Assembly: GCA_003223255.1 (NCBI GenBank)
Contig: QHYJ01000026.1
Span: 1-64,000 of the forward strand
Direction: 5' to 3'
DNA from: Acidobacteriota bacterium
Lineage (GTDB): Bacteria; Acidobacteriota; Terriglobia; Acidiferrales; UBA7541
DNA length: 64,000 nucleotides
Position numbers and translations under genes: made by a program. The notes under the pieces were generated by a model that saw only the letters and a program-made list of their open reading frames with translations, was not told the DNA's origin and ran no database searches. Positions 16,709-24,506 of the stretch are shown piece by piece. How positions within the stretch are numbered: position 1 is the first letter of the stretch; each line of letters begins with the position of its first letter.

Positions 16709-17037
16709 TCACTGAATCATGGATTTGAGCTTGGCTACGCACACCGCGAAGTGATCGGGCGGCACAGGTTCGATGCCGGCGTGGTGCAGCGCGCCTCGGA
16801 CGAAGTGTTAGAGGAGATTTCCGCCGGTCAATTCTACGTCCGTCACCGCGGCAAATTCCGATTTCCAGGAAGCTTTCGCGGCCATGCCCTCGGCGGTGTA
16901 GACGTCTTCGTGCGCGCGGCTAACCGGGAGCGCATGCACGAAACCGTGGGTCCCGTTCCGCCGGTAACTGTAAGTCCATGCGCAGGGGATCGCCAGGAAA
17001 CGTTAATTCGTAATAGAAAGAGCCGGGGCCCCTCCCA
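16709..17037 (-). pseudogene. Decayed gene of unknown function
   Basis: On the minus strand, protein-like sequence continues across a frameshift and a stop. GSFYYELTFPGDPLRMDLQ in one frame continues as VHALPVSRAHEDVYTAEGMA and SWKSEFAAVTDVELTGGNLL in another, then a TAA, then HFVRGALHHAGIEPVPPDHF before a final stop at 16709. Codon choice is coding-like throughout. I do not recognise the family. Plus-strand ORF 16751..17077 is taken as its shadow. Nothing else is seen in 16667-17073. Confidence 0.4.
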
Positions 17038-17073
17038 GCCCTCCCAAAACACTCGTTCCGGCGTCAGAAACGC

Positions 17074-17373
17074 TTAGCGCCTCTTTTTCTTCTTCCCCGT
17101 TTTCCGCGCCGGCTTCTTGACCGCTTTTTTCCTGGGTTTCGCTTTGGCTTTTTTCTTTGGCGCGGCCTTCTTTTTTTCCGCCTTTTTCGGAGCTGGCCGG
17201 GCCGCAGGCGCAGGCCTCGGGGCCGGGGCCTCCTCTTCCGGCTCTTCGCCTACGATCGCCAATTCCTCTTCCTCGGTCTCCACCATTTCCTGCGACTCGC
17301 CGCCCAGCTCCTCGTCCTCTTCCACCCGTGACAGCTCGTTGTCATCCTCAAAGTTTTCTTTCTCGAAATCCAT
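17074..17373 (-). CDS. Bipolar acidic/lysine-rich protein with a histone H1-like tail
   Basis: This 99 aa protein has two halves of opposite charge. Residues 1-50 are rich in Glu and Asp (VEEDEELGGESQEMVETEEE). After a Pro/Ala hinge (APAPRPAPAARPAP), residues about 64-99 are almost only Lys, Ala, Pro and Arg in KKA/PKK repeats. The tail resembles eukaryotic H1 and bacterial HctB/AlgP-type tails and should bind nucleic acid; the acidic half may tune this or bind a partner. I use the ATG at 17373 with GGAGG five bases upstream; the track start at 17505 is less likely. Function is inferred from composition only. Confidence 0.7.
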   Translation of the reverse strand: MDFEKENFEDDNELSRVEEDEELGGESQEMVETEEEELAIVGEEPEEEAPAPRPAPAARPAPKKAEKKKAAPKKKAKAKPRKKAVKKPARKTGKKKKRR

Positions 17374-17627
17374 TCCGTCCTCCCCTGGGGGAATCTCGTA
17401 ACCCGTCGATGCACGGGTCAATAATTTGCTCTTTTGGCCGGAGTTCTCGAAGGACACCCCGCCCTCGCGCCGTTGTTTGTTATCGTACTCGTTGGAACTT
17501 GTCAAGTAGTCTGCGAAGTTCCGAGGAAAACGGCCCTTGGTTGGAACTCGCCAACGCGCCCACCCGCACTCGCCGGTGAGACCTGAGACCCGATTGCCAA
17601 TTTTCTATCTACCTGAAAATAAAAGAT

Positions 17628-19454
17628 TTAGTTTATGCTTCCCGCGGCCGGTGCACTGGCAGCCCTCGAGGGAGCGGAAACTGCAGTTTTTCTTTTGGCG
17701 CGAGGTCGAGCACCTCTCCGGTACGTTTCCGGAGCGCCCCCGAGGGTGTAAATGCGCAGCACCATGCCGCGGTCTACGTGGTTTGACTTCAATCGGTTCC
17801 ACTTGCGCACATCTTCCGAATTCACGCTGAAGCGGTCCGCAATTCCTGCAAGCGTGTCACCGCGCCGCACACGGTAGCTCACCAGCAGCCTCTTAGTTTC
17901 CGTCGCGGGCTGCGTCGCGGGAATCGTCAGCTTGCTGCCCGGCTCCAGCGCCGCCGTGCGCTCCATATGATTGGCTTCCGCAATAGCCACGGGCGTCAGG
18001 CGATATTTCTTTGCGATGGAAGCGAGCGTCTCTCCAGGTTCTACGCGATGGCGCCGCCAGCTGATCCACTTGTCGGGCGGGATCGCGGCGATCTCGGCGG
18101 TGAATTTTCCTCCCGTGCCTTGCGGCAGGTGCAGCTCGAAGGAAGGATCGTCGGGTGTGGCCATGCGGAGCAGGGAAGGATTCAGTGTGCGGAGCGTCTC
18201 GACATCCATGTCGATGGTTTCTGCCACCAGCCGAAGATCAATCGGTCGGCCCGGTTTGACGACGTCGGTGGGAACCGGCGCTTCCGGATCTGCCTGGATG
18301 TTGTAGTGCGCCGCATCTTTGGCGATCAGAGTCAACGCGATGATGATGGGCACATAGTTTTTGGTTTCTCGCGGCAGGACCTTGCGTTTGTACAGCTCCC
18401 AGAAGTCGGCATACCCGGTGCGCTCGATGGCCTTCTGCACGTTGCCGGGCCCGCAATTGTAAGCGGCCATGGCTAGGTACCAGTCGCCAAAGAGTCCGTA
18501 GAGATCGCGCAAGTGCTCCGCAGCGGCCCGCGTGGCCTTCTCCGGATCTTGCCGTTCGTCGATCCACCAAGTATGGTGCAGCCCATACTGCTGGCCGCGA
18601 TAGGCCACGAATTGCCAAATTCCCCGTGCGCCAGCGCGGGAAAGGGCCAGCGGCTGAAACGCGCTTTCCGCCTGCGCCAGGTAAATCAAATCCTGCGGCA
18701 TACCTTCCTCCCGAAGGATGCGCAAGATCATGTCGCGGTAGCGGCCGCTGCGGCGAAGACCGTTCTCCACGATGTCGCGACCTTTCGGAGTCTGAAAGAA
18801 ATTGAGGAAAGAAAGCACCTCGTCGTTGACTGTCAGCGGCAAATCGTGCGACACATTTTTCGCCGCTTCCTCGGCGCGTTCTTTCAACCGGGGATCGGCG
18901 GGAAGCGTGACTGCCGCGACTTCATCGATGGGCGCTGGAACGGAGGCCGCCTGTGTGAAGCCCTCTCCGCCACGAAACGCTTGCAACTCGTAGGCATACA
19001 CGCTGTCCACCACATGGTGAAACAGTGCGCTCAGAGCAGGATCACTGTCCGGGTCGTAACCGCTCTCGAGCATCCAATCGACGGCGTCGTCAAAATCTTT
19101 GCGCGCCGCCTCCAAGTGCCCGGCCTTGAAATTCTGCTCGCCGGAGGCAAACTTTTCCTGAACTTTCTGGATCAGGTAGGCTTTTCCTTCCGGCACCGGA
19201 GGCAGCAGGGAATTCGGCAACGGCCGCTTTGCGTCTGTTAGCGGCAACGGTGCCAGAGCCATAGATGGTTGAGTTTGTTGCGTGGCAGTGGAGGCGGACA
19301 ACGGCGTGGTCACGTGCGTCGTGGTGACCGGCGCTCCTGAAACTTGCGTCCCCGGAACGTGCGCCTGAACCGGCTTCCTGGTTGCGTCTTCGCAACCTAG
19401 ACCAGCCACTGCGACAACCATTGTGCTTGCTGCGAGCAGTACCTGTCGTTTCAT
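17628..19454 (-). CDS. MltD-like membrane-bound lytic murein transglycosylase with LysM domains
   Basis: It cleaves peptidoglycan glycan strands to 1,6-anhydro products. A lipoprotein-type signal (VVAVAGLGC) gives an N-terminal lipidated Cys near residue 21. The SLT catalytic domain spans about 245-370 with the catalytic Glu in YLAQAESAFQPLA, then GARGIWQFVA and MAAYNCGPGNVQKAI. Two LysM peptidoglycan-binding modules follow (RVEPGETLASIAKKYRLTP and RVRRGDTLAGIADRFSVN), and the C-terminus is a basic Ala-rich tail. Length (608 aa) is somewhat longer than E. coli MltD. It is transcribed alone, divergent from the serine hydrolase gene. Confidence 0.93.
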   Translation of the reverse strand: MKRQVLLAASTMVVAVAGLGCEDATRKPVQAHVPGTQVSGAPVTTTHVTTPLSASTATQQTQPSMALAPLPLTDAKRPLPNSLLPPVPEGKAYLIQKVQEKFASGEQNFKAGHLEAARKDFDDAVDWMLESGYDPDSDPALSALFHHVVDSVYAYELQAFRGGEGFTQAASVPAPIDEVAAVTLPADPRLKERAEEAAKNVSHDLPLTVNDEVLSFLNFFQTPKGRDIVENGLRRSGRYRDMILRILREEGMPQDLIYLAQAESAFQPLALSRAGARGIWQFVAYRGQQYGLHHTWWIDERQDPEKATRAAAEHLRDLYGLFGDWYLAMAAYNCGPGNVQKAIERTGYADFWELYKRKVLPRETKNYVPIIIALTLIAKDAAHYNIQADPEAPVPTDVVKPGRPIDLRLVAETIDMDVETLRTLNPSLLRMATPDDPSFELHLPQGTGGKFTAEIAAIPPDKWISWRRHRVEPGETLASIAKKYRLTPVAIAEANHMERTAALEPGSKLTIPATQPATETKRLLVSYRVRRGDTLAGIADRFSVNSEDVRKWNRLKSNHVDRGMVLRIYTLGGAPETYRRGARPRAKRKTAVSAPSRAASAPAAGSIN

Positions 19455-19595
19455 CTTTAGTATGGTAAAGAGCGGGTCGTGCCCAGGTCAACGATTCTTG
19501 GCGGGCCCGGTGTTGACAGTCTTACTGGTGTATTCCCTGCTCCGGCGTTCCGGACCGGGCCATGGTGGCGATAGACTCCCTTCCGAGGTGATCTC

Positions 19596-20744
19596 ATGCA
19601 GATTGCGCGTCCGTGGCTTCGAGAAAACATTCCCTGGATACGTGCCATCCTTTTTTGCGTCTTGGTTTCCCCTCATATCCCTTCTCTTTCCGCGCAGCAA
19701 AAAGACCTTTTGATGGACAAACGCGCTGCGATCGAAAACGCCGTCGCCAGCTTTATGTCTGCAAACGGCATCCCAGGCCTTTCTGCTGCGGTCGTCCTCG
19801 AAGGCGAACCTCGCTGGTCGCAGGGTTTTGGCATGGCCGATCTGGAAGATTTTTCGCCGGCGACCTCTTCGACGCTCTTTCGCTTGGGATCCATTTCCAA
19901 ACCCATTTCCGCCACGGCGATTCTGCAACTCTGGGAGCACGGCAAGCTGGACCTGGATGCCCCGGTGCAAAAATATTGTCCGGAGTTTCCGCAAAAAGAG
20001 TGGCCCATTACCACGCGGGAACTGCTCGGACACCTCGGCGGCATCCGCCACTACAATCCCGACGGAAAAGGCGACGTGCCGGAAGACAGCGCGCGGCACT
20101 TCGCCAGCATGCGGGAGTCGCTTCAACTCTTTGCTAACGATCCCTTGGTCTCCAAACCGGGAACGAAGTTCAACTACTCCACTTATGGCTACACTCTGGT
20201 CGGCTGCGTCCTGGAAGGTGCGGCCTCGGAGAAATTCATCGATTACTTGCGGAAAAATATTTTTCAGCCTGCCGGAATGGAGCAGACCCGCGATGATGAT
20301 TTCTTCGTCGTGATTCAGCACCGCACGCGCTGGTATCACCAAGACAAATCCGGCATCGTCCGCAACGCCGGGGTCCTTGACTCCAGTTACAAGATTCCCG
20401 GCGGAGGCATCGTCTCTTCCGCTGACGACAGGGCTCGCTTCGAAGCTGCCATTCTCGCTGATAAGTTGCTGAGGCGTGGCACTCGGGACCTCATGTGGAC
20501 ATCCCTAAGGACAATAGACGGAAAGCCAAGTGGTTATGGTCTGGGCTGGGGCATCACGGACAAGTTTGGTTTGCATATTCTCGCCCACACCGGCGGGCAG
20601 CAAGGCACTAGCACGGCGTTCGCGGTCATTCCCGACCGCAATGCGGGCGTGGTGGTGCTCAGCAATCTGGACAGCGTGGCAGTAAAGAAACTTGCGATGC
20701 AAATCCTGCGCGTCGCTCTCGACGTTCCGGACAGTGCCCCGTAG
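19596..20744 (+). CDS. Secreted serine beta-lactamase-like hydrolase (class C/EstB fold)
   Basis: A signal peptide (FCVLVSPHIPSLSA) precedes the penicillin-binding-like fold. The nucleophile motif SxxK is SISK in FRLGSISKPISATA; the Tyr motif is YSTYGY where YxN is usual, so the third position is Thr rather than Asn; and the KTG-like box is HTGGQQG. Family members act as esterases, D-aminopeptidases or peptidases more often than true beta-lactamases, so no substrate is claimed. 382 aa is typical. The 141-base region to the divergent transglycosylase gene should hold both promoters. Confidence 0.88.
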   Translation: MQIARPWLRENIPWIRAILFCVLVSPHIPSLSAQQKDLLMDKRAAIENAVASFMSANGIPGLSAAVVLEGEPRWSQGFGMADLEDFSPATSSTLFRLGSISKPISATAILQLWEHGKLDLDAPVQKYCPEFPQKEWPITTRELLGHLGGIRHYNPDGKGDVPEDSARHFASMRESLQLFANDPLVSKPGTKFNYSTYGYTLVGCVLEGAASEKFIDYLRKNIFQPAGMEQTRDDDFFVVIQHRTRWYHQDKSGIVRNAGVLDSSYKIPGGGIVSSADDRARFEAAILADKLLRRGTRDLMWTSLRTIDGKPSGYGLGWGITDKFGLHILAHTGGQQGTSTAFAVIPDRNAGVVVLSNLDSVAVKKLAMQILRVALDVPDSAP

Positions 20745-20781
20745 CCAGCTGGGCCCACAACAGGGCTTCGTTCGAGAAAGC

Positions 20782-21831
20782 CTACGGCCAGTTGGCGTAA
20801 ATGGTGTCTATTGGGCCGCCGGACCAGTATTGGTAGAAGGTCTCGTCGCACGGTTTCAGGCACTGGCCGTATTTTTCGCCAAAATGGTGGCCCCAATGCG
20901 GTCGGCGCCCGTCCGCGTCGCAAAAGTCATATTCGTCGGAGAGTCCCCAGGAACTGAAGACGCGGCCGGATTTTTTCATGATATTCGGATCAGCCGCCAG
21001 TGCGGCAACTGCCCGGCCGGCAAAAAGCGGTGTCTCCGAAGCGATGTAATCTGGATTTTTCTTTACCGCATCCTTCCAGTTTGTTTCGGTCACTCCAAAA
21101 TGCTCCAGCATGACTTCAGAGCGCAGAAAGCCTGGAGTAAGGGCAATCGCGGCGACGTTCCTTCTGCGCAACTCCCGCGCCATGGCAAACGCCTGGCGGA
21201 TGACGGTGGTCTTGATCATGTCGAAAAACAGGTTTCCCCGATAGACGAAAGAATCTCCGTCGCCAATTTCCACGATCAAACCACTTCTGGACTTATTCTT
21301 GGCTGCGGTTTCAATGAGCAAAGGCGCGGCAAAATGGCTGGTGATGATGTGGGTATATACAGCGTTGCTGAACATCGCAAAACCTCGGTCCAGGTCCACC
21401 TGCCAGAACGTTTTCCCGAATTCATGTTCCGCGCTCTCAGAAATATCATTGACCAGCACGTCAAGCCCGCCTTCTTCGCGGCCAATCCTGGAGATCAACT
21501 TTTCAACCTTGTCGGGCTCCAGGTGGTCGACCACCACGGGTATGCCTTTTCCTCCGCGCGCGGTGACCATTTCGGCGGTCTCCTCGATGGTCTCCGGGCG
21601 GTTTTTGTAATGATCCGCGGGCAGAGCCATCCTTGCGTCCGCGGAACCGCGCCGTAAAGCGCGCGAGCGCATGCCCTTCTTCGCGCGCGTGCTGCGGCCG
21701 GTGCAATACACCGTTGCGCCCGCTTCGCCCAGTGCCAGCGCCGTGCCGCGCCCTACTCCACGCGTCGCTCCCGCCACCAGCGCCACGCGCCCATGTAGAT
21801 TCGGGGGCTGGTATAGAACGCGGGAAGTCAT
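20782..21831 (-). CDS. Short-chain dehydrogenase/reductase-like protein
   Basis: An N-terminal Rossmann site (VALVAGATRGVGRGTAL) and the NAG-like position (LVNDISE) place it in the SDR superfamily, near DHRS1-like members. The YxxxK catalytic pair appears as FFDMIK: the Lys is present but the aligned Tyr is Phe, with another Tyr (VYRGN) several residues earlier. A C-terminal extension of about 90 residues ends with aromatic-rich sequence (FYQYWSGGPIDTIYANWP). It is divergent from a tetR gene with operator repeats between them, so it is probably that regulator's target. Reaction unknown. Confidence 0.85.
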   Translation of the reverse strand: MTSRVLYQPPNLHGRVALVAGATRGVGRGTALALGEAGATVYCTGRSTRAKKGMRSRALRRGSADARMALPADHYKNRPETIEETAEMVTARGGKGIPVVVDHLEPDKVEKLISRIGREEGGLDVLVNDISESAEHEFGKTFWQVDLDRGFAMFSNAVYTHIITSHFAAPLLIETAAKNKSRSGLIVEIGDGDSFVYRGNLFFDMIKTTVIRQAFAMARELRRRNVAAIALTPGFLRSEVMLEHFGVTETNWKDAVKKNPDYIASETPLFAGRAVAALAADPNIMKKSGRVFSSWGLSDEYDFCDADGRRPHWGHHFGEKYGQCLKPCDETFYQYWSGGPIDTIYANWP

Positions 21832-21862
21832 GGCTCACCTCAGGGAAAAAAGATGTCCAATA

Positions 21863-21911
21863 ATAAACGGTCATTCAGTAATGTCAAGTGGAAAATAAAC
21901 GGTTATTCAGT
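21863..21911. promoter_or_regulatory. Direct-repeat operators between the SDR and TetR genes
   Basis: Two near-identical 18-base copies, ATAAACGGTCATTCAGTA (21863-21880) and ATAAACGGTTATTCAGTT (21894-21911), lie 31 bases apart (about three helical turns) in the 139-base divergent intergenic region. They probably bind the TetR protein encoded at 21971. The region is AT-rich compared with its surroundings. Confidence 0.65.
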
Positions 21912-21970
21912 TATTCTTACGGTGGACTTCCGGCGAAAAGCAGATTCAACCGCGGCAGCCACTCGAAATC

Positions 21971-22621
21971 ATGTCCCCCCGTCCTCGCGAGACATCGGAT
22001 GACGACATCCTGGCGGCCACCGCCCGCGTGATGCAGCGCCTCAGTCCCACGCAACTCACACTTGCCGATATCGCTAAGGAAGCGGGCGTCGTCCCCGCCA
22101 CGCTCATTCAGCGTTTTGGCACGAAACGCGGTTTGCTCTTAGCGATGTGCCGGACAGCCCCGGCAGGCGTGCCGCAACAATTTGCTGCGGCGCGCATGAA
22201 ACACAAGTCGCCTCTTAAAGCGCTAATCGAGTTGTATGCAGAATGCACCGCTTTTGCTTCCACTCCCGAGGCTATGGCCAACGGCCTCGCCTACCTCCAG
22301 ATTGATTTGACCGACCCGGAGTTTCATGCCATCACTCTCGCGCAGTTCCGCGCTCTTCGGGACGAGACCCAAAAGCTTCTCGACGAGGCCGTTGCCGCTC
22401 GCGAGCTCCGCAAGTGCAAAACCGGCGAGCTGGCCCGGCTTATTCAGCACGTCAACGGCGGCGCCATGCTCTCCTGGGCCGTCTACCGGGAAGGCTCGGT
22501 TGCCTCGTGGGTCCGGCGCGACATCGAAGTCCTTCTGCAACCCTACCGGAGATCGCGCAAAAATTCAGGGCCTGAGAAAAACTCAAACCGCAACGCACAC
22601 CCACGAAAGAAAGCCTCTTAA
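21971..22621 (+). CDS. TetR/AcrR-family transcriptional regulator
   Basis: An N-terminal helix-turn-helix (TLADIAKEAGVVPATLIQRFGTK) is followed by a helical ligand-binding domain and a basic tail rich in Lys, Arg and Asn. 216 aa is typical. It is divergent from the SDR gene and very likely represses it, and possibly itself, through the repeats at 21863-21911. The inducing ligand is unknown. Confidence 0.9.
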   Translation: MSPRPRETSDDDILAATARVMQRLSPTQLTLADIAKEAGVVPATLIQRFGTKRGLLLAMCRTAPAGVPQQFAAARMKHKSPLKALIELYAECTAFASTPEAMANGLAYLQIDLTDPEFHAITLAQFRALRDETQKLLDEAVAARELRKCKTGELARLIQHVNGGAMLSWAVYREGSVASWVRRDIEVLLQPYRRSRKNSGPEKNSNRNAHPRKKAS

Positions 22622-22824
22622 GCTGAATCCGCTGCGGTCCTACAGAGATCGCGGAATCAACAGGCATTCTCACCAGTTCCCGATTGTGACGAGGCACCGG
22701 TCCCAAGTCACTTCTGCAGATGTCACAACGGTCAGTAACAAAGGAAACTACTGGTAATTCACCCTAGTCCGTGTTAGTATGGCTTTGCGTTTGTTGCTCT
22801 TGTATCGCCTTTAGGTAGGAAAGC

Positions 22825-22858
22825 GGTCGCAAGGTCACACTTGCGGCCTTTTTTTTTT
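22825..22858 (+). terminator. Strong intrinsic terminator between tetR and the cold-shock gene
   Basis: A nine-base stem GGTCGCAAG/CTTGCGGCC with one G-T wobble and loop GTCACA runs into ten Ts. It lies about 200 bases beyond the tetR stop, so it may end a long 3' UTR or a short independent RNA. The remainder of 22622-22997 holds no ORF I can support. Confidence 0.75.
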
Positions 22859-22997
22859 GGCCGGTTGACTGCGTTGCAGCCAACGGGACAAAGCTTGAAG
22901 ACGGCCGCGGCTCTGACGAGGGGCTCGGAACTTGGGGCATCAGATAGCTTAAAGCAGTGCTCAGTCGTAACTCGGCTGACAGAAACGAGTAAAAGCA

Positions 22998-23204
22998 GTG
23001 AATAAAGAACAGGGTACCGTGAAGTGGTTCAATGCCAGCAAGGGCTTTGGGTTCATCCAGCGCCAGAGCGGTGAGGACGTTTTCGTCCATTTCTCCGCCA
23101 TTGTGGCTGATGGCTACAAGACTCTCAACGATGGCCAAGCGGTTGAATTCGAAGTGACCAAGGGTCCGAAAGGACTGCAGGCCACCAACGTACAGCCCCT
23201 CTAA
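22998..23204 (+). CDS. Cold-shock domain protein (CspA family)
   Basis: This is a 68 aa single-domain OB-fold RNA/DNA-binding protein. RNP1 is KGFGFIQ and RNP2 is DVFVHFSAI, with the standard N-terminus [13 protein letters not shown]. It acts as an RNA chaperone or antiterminator. The start is GTG. It is monocistronic, bounded by an upstream terminator and one 43 bases downstream. About 140 bases between the upstream terminator and the start could be a long 5' UTR, as in other csp genes. Confidence 0.95.
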   Translation: MNKEQGTVKWFNASKGFGFIQRQSGEDVFVHFSAIVADGYKTLNDGQAVEFEVTKGPKGLQATNVQPL

Positions 23205-23246
23205 TCTGGCCTGTCGGCAGACAGGTTTCGCTTCACAAGAAACAAG

Positions 23247-23278
23247 AAAAGCGGCGCGCTCCGGTGCGCCGCTTTTTT
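23247..23278 (+). terminator. Terminator after the cold-shock gene
   Basis: Stem AAAAGCGGCGC/GCGCCGCTTTT with an eight-base loop ends in a T-run. The flanking A and T runs make it usable in both directions, so it may also serve the convergent asd gene. Confidence 0.85.
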
Positions 23279-23330
23279 GCGTCTATCGCAGAGGATTCGG
23301 AGCGATCTGGGCCGGAGAGTGAAAGATGCG

Positions 23331-24506
23331 CTATCGGACCGGCACCTCCAGTTCCAACGCGCTTCTTGACGAACGGTCTTTAAGAAAGCCGCGTGCGGCG
23401 AGTAATTCCGCGTTTAAGAGCGCGGCTCCCGCTGCGCCGCGCACCAAATTGTGCGAGAGCAACGTGAGCTTTACGTCATGCAGTGGGCACTCCCGAATCC
23501 GGCCGACGACCGCTGCCATCCCTTCTCCCGCTTCCACGTCGCGTCGCGGCTGCGGACGATTCTCTTCATCTACGACAACCACCGGATGACGCAACGCCGT
23601 CGGCAGGGCAGCCAACTCGCCGTCCACTTCAAACGTGCGCAGCGCTTGGCGAACCTCTTCCAGGGAAGCGATTTTTTTCAGCCCAATCGATACACATTCG
23701 AGGTGTCCATCCAGTACCGGCACGCGATTGCAGTGCGCGCTGATACCCAGCCCCGCCTCGATAAAACGGCTGCCATCCCACTTACCCAGGAGCTTTTGCG
23801 GTTCCGCCTCCATCTTTTCTTCTTCGCCGCTGATGAACGGCACGACGTTGCCCTGAATATCCATCGACGCTACACCGGGATAACCTGCGCCGGAAATGGC
23901 TTGCAGCGTCACCACGAAAATTCGCTCCAGCCCAAACGCGTCCGCCAGCGGCTTGAGCACCAGCACCAGCCCGGCCGTCGAGCAATTCGGGTTCGTCACG
24001 ATGAAGCCTGTGTCATATCCACGGTTTTTCCGCTGCACGGGAATCGCATCGAGATGTTTGGCGTTCACTTCTGGAATGAGCAGCGGCACGTCTGGACCCA
24101 TCCGGTGATTTCTCGAATTGCTAACCACCGGATAGCCCGCGCGCGCAAAATCTTCCTCGACCGGCCCCGCGACGGATGAATCCAGGGCGGAAAAAACGAA
24201 ATCGCAATCGAGCGCCGGCTCGACGCCTTTCACGACCAGGTCGCGCGCCACTTCGGGAATGGGTGATTCCAGGTGCCAGTGAACCGCTTCGGCATAGCTC
24301 CTGCCTGATGAGCGTTCCGAAGCGGCAACTTCATTCAGCTCGAACCAGGGATGTTCCGCAAGCAGCCTTACCAGACGCTGACCGACGATGCCCGTTGCGC
24401 CGAGGACCCCGGCGCGCCACTTTTTATCAAGGTTCTTAGCGCGGGTTTTTTGTTGCTGTCCCTTCTGCGCTGCGCCATTACTGTGGTTGTGAGCTTTCGG
24501 GCTCAT
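23331..24506 (-). CDS. asd: Aspartate-semialdehyde dehydrogenase
   Basis: It reduces aspartyl phosphate to aspartate semialdehyde, the branch intermediate for Lys, Thr, Met and Ile. The NADP site is GVLGATGIVGQRLVRLL, the catalytic Cys lies in TNPNCSTAG and the His in SAHCNRVPVLDGHLE. The sequence resembles the archaeal/fungal-type subfamily. About 30 residues of polar N-terminal extension (NHSNGAAQKGQQQ) precede the fold, so a later start is possible. Its start codon overlaps the stop of the aspartate kinase gene (ATGA), so the two are translationally coupled and share the upstream attenuator. Confidence 0.93.
   Translation of the reverse strand: MSPKAHNHSNGAAQKGQQQKTRAKNLDKKWRAGVLGATGIVGQRLVRLLAEHPWFELNEVAASERSSGRSYAEAVHWHLESPIPEVARDLVVKGVEPALDCDFVFSALDSSVAGPVEEDFARAGYPVVSNSRNHRMGPDVPLLIPEVNAKHLDAIPVQRKNRGYDTGFIVTNPNCSTAGLVLVLKPLADAFGLERIFVVTLQAISGAGYPGVASMDIQGNVVPFISGEEEKMEAEPQKLLGKWDGSRFIEAGLGISAHCNRVPVLDGHLECVSIGLKKIASLEEVRQALRTFEVDGELAALPTALRHPVVVVDEENRPQPRRDVEAGEGMAAVVGRIRECPLHDVKLTLLSHNLVRGAAGAALLNAELLAARGFLKDRSSRSALELEVPVR

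Noticed and set aside
19596-20744. True class C beta-lactamase resistance gene
   Set aside because: SxxK is present, but the YxN motif reads YST and the family is dominated by esterases and peptidases; resistance cannot be claimed.
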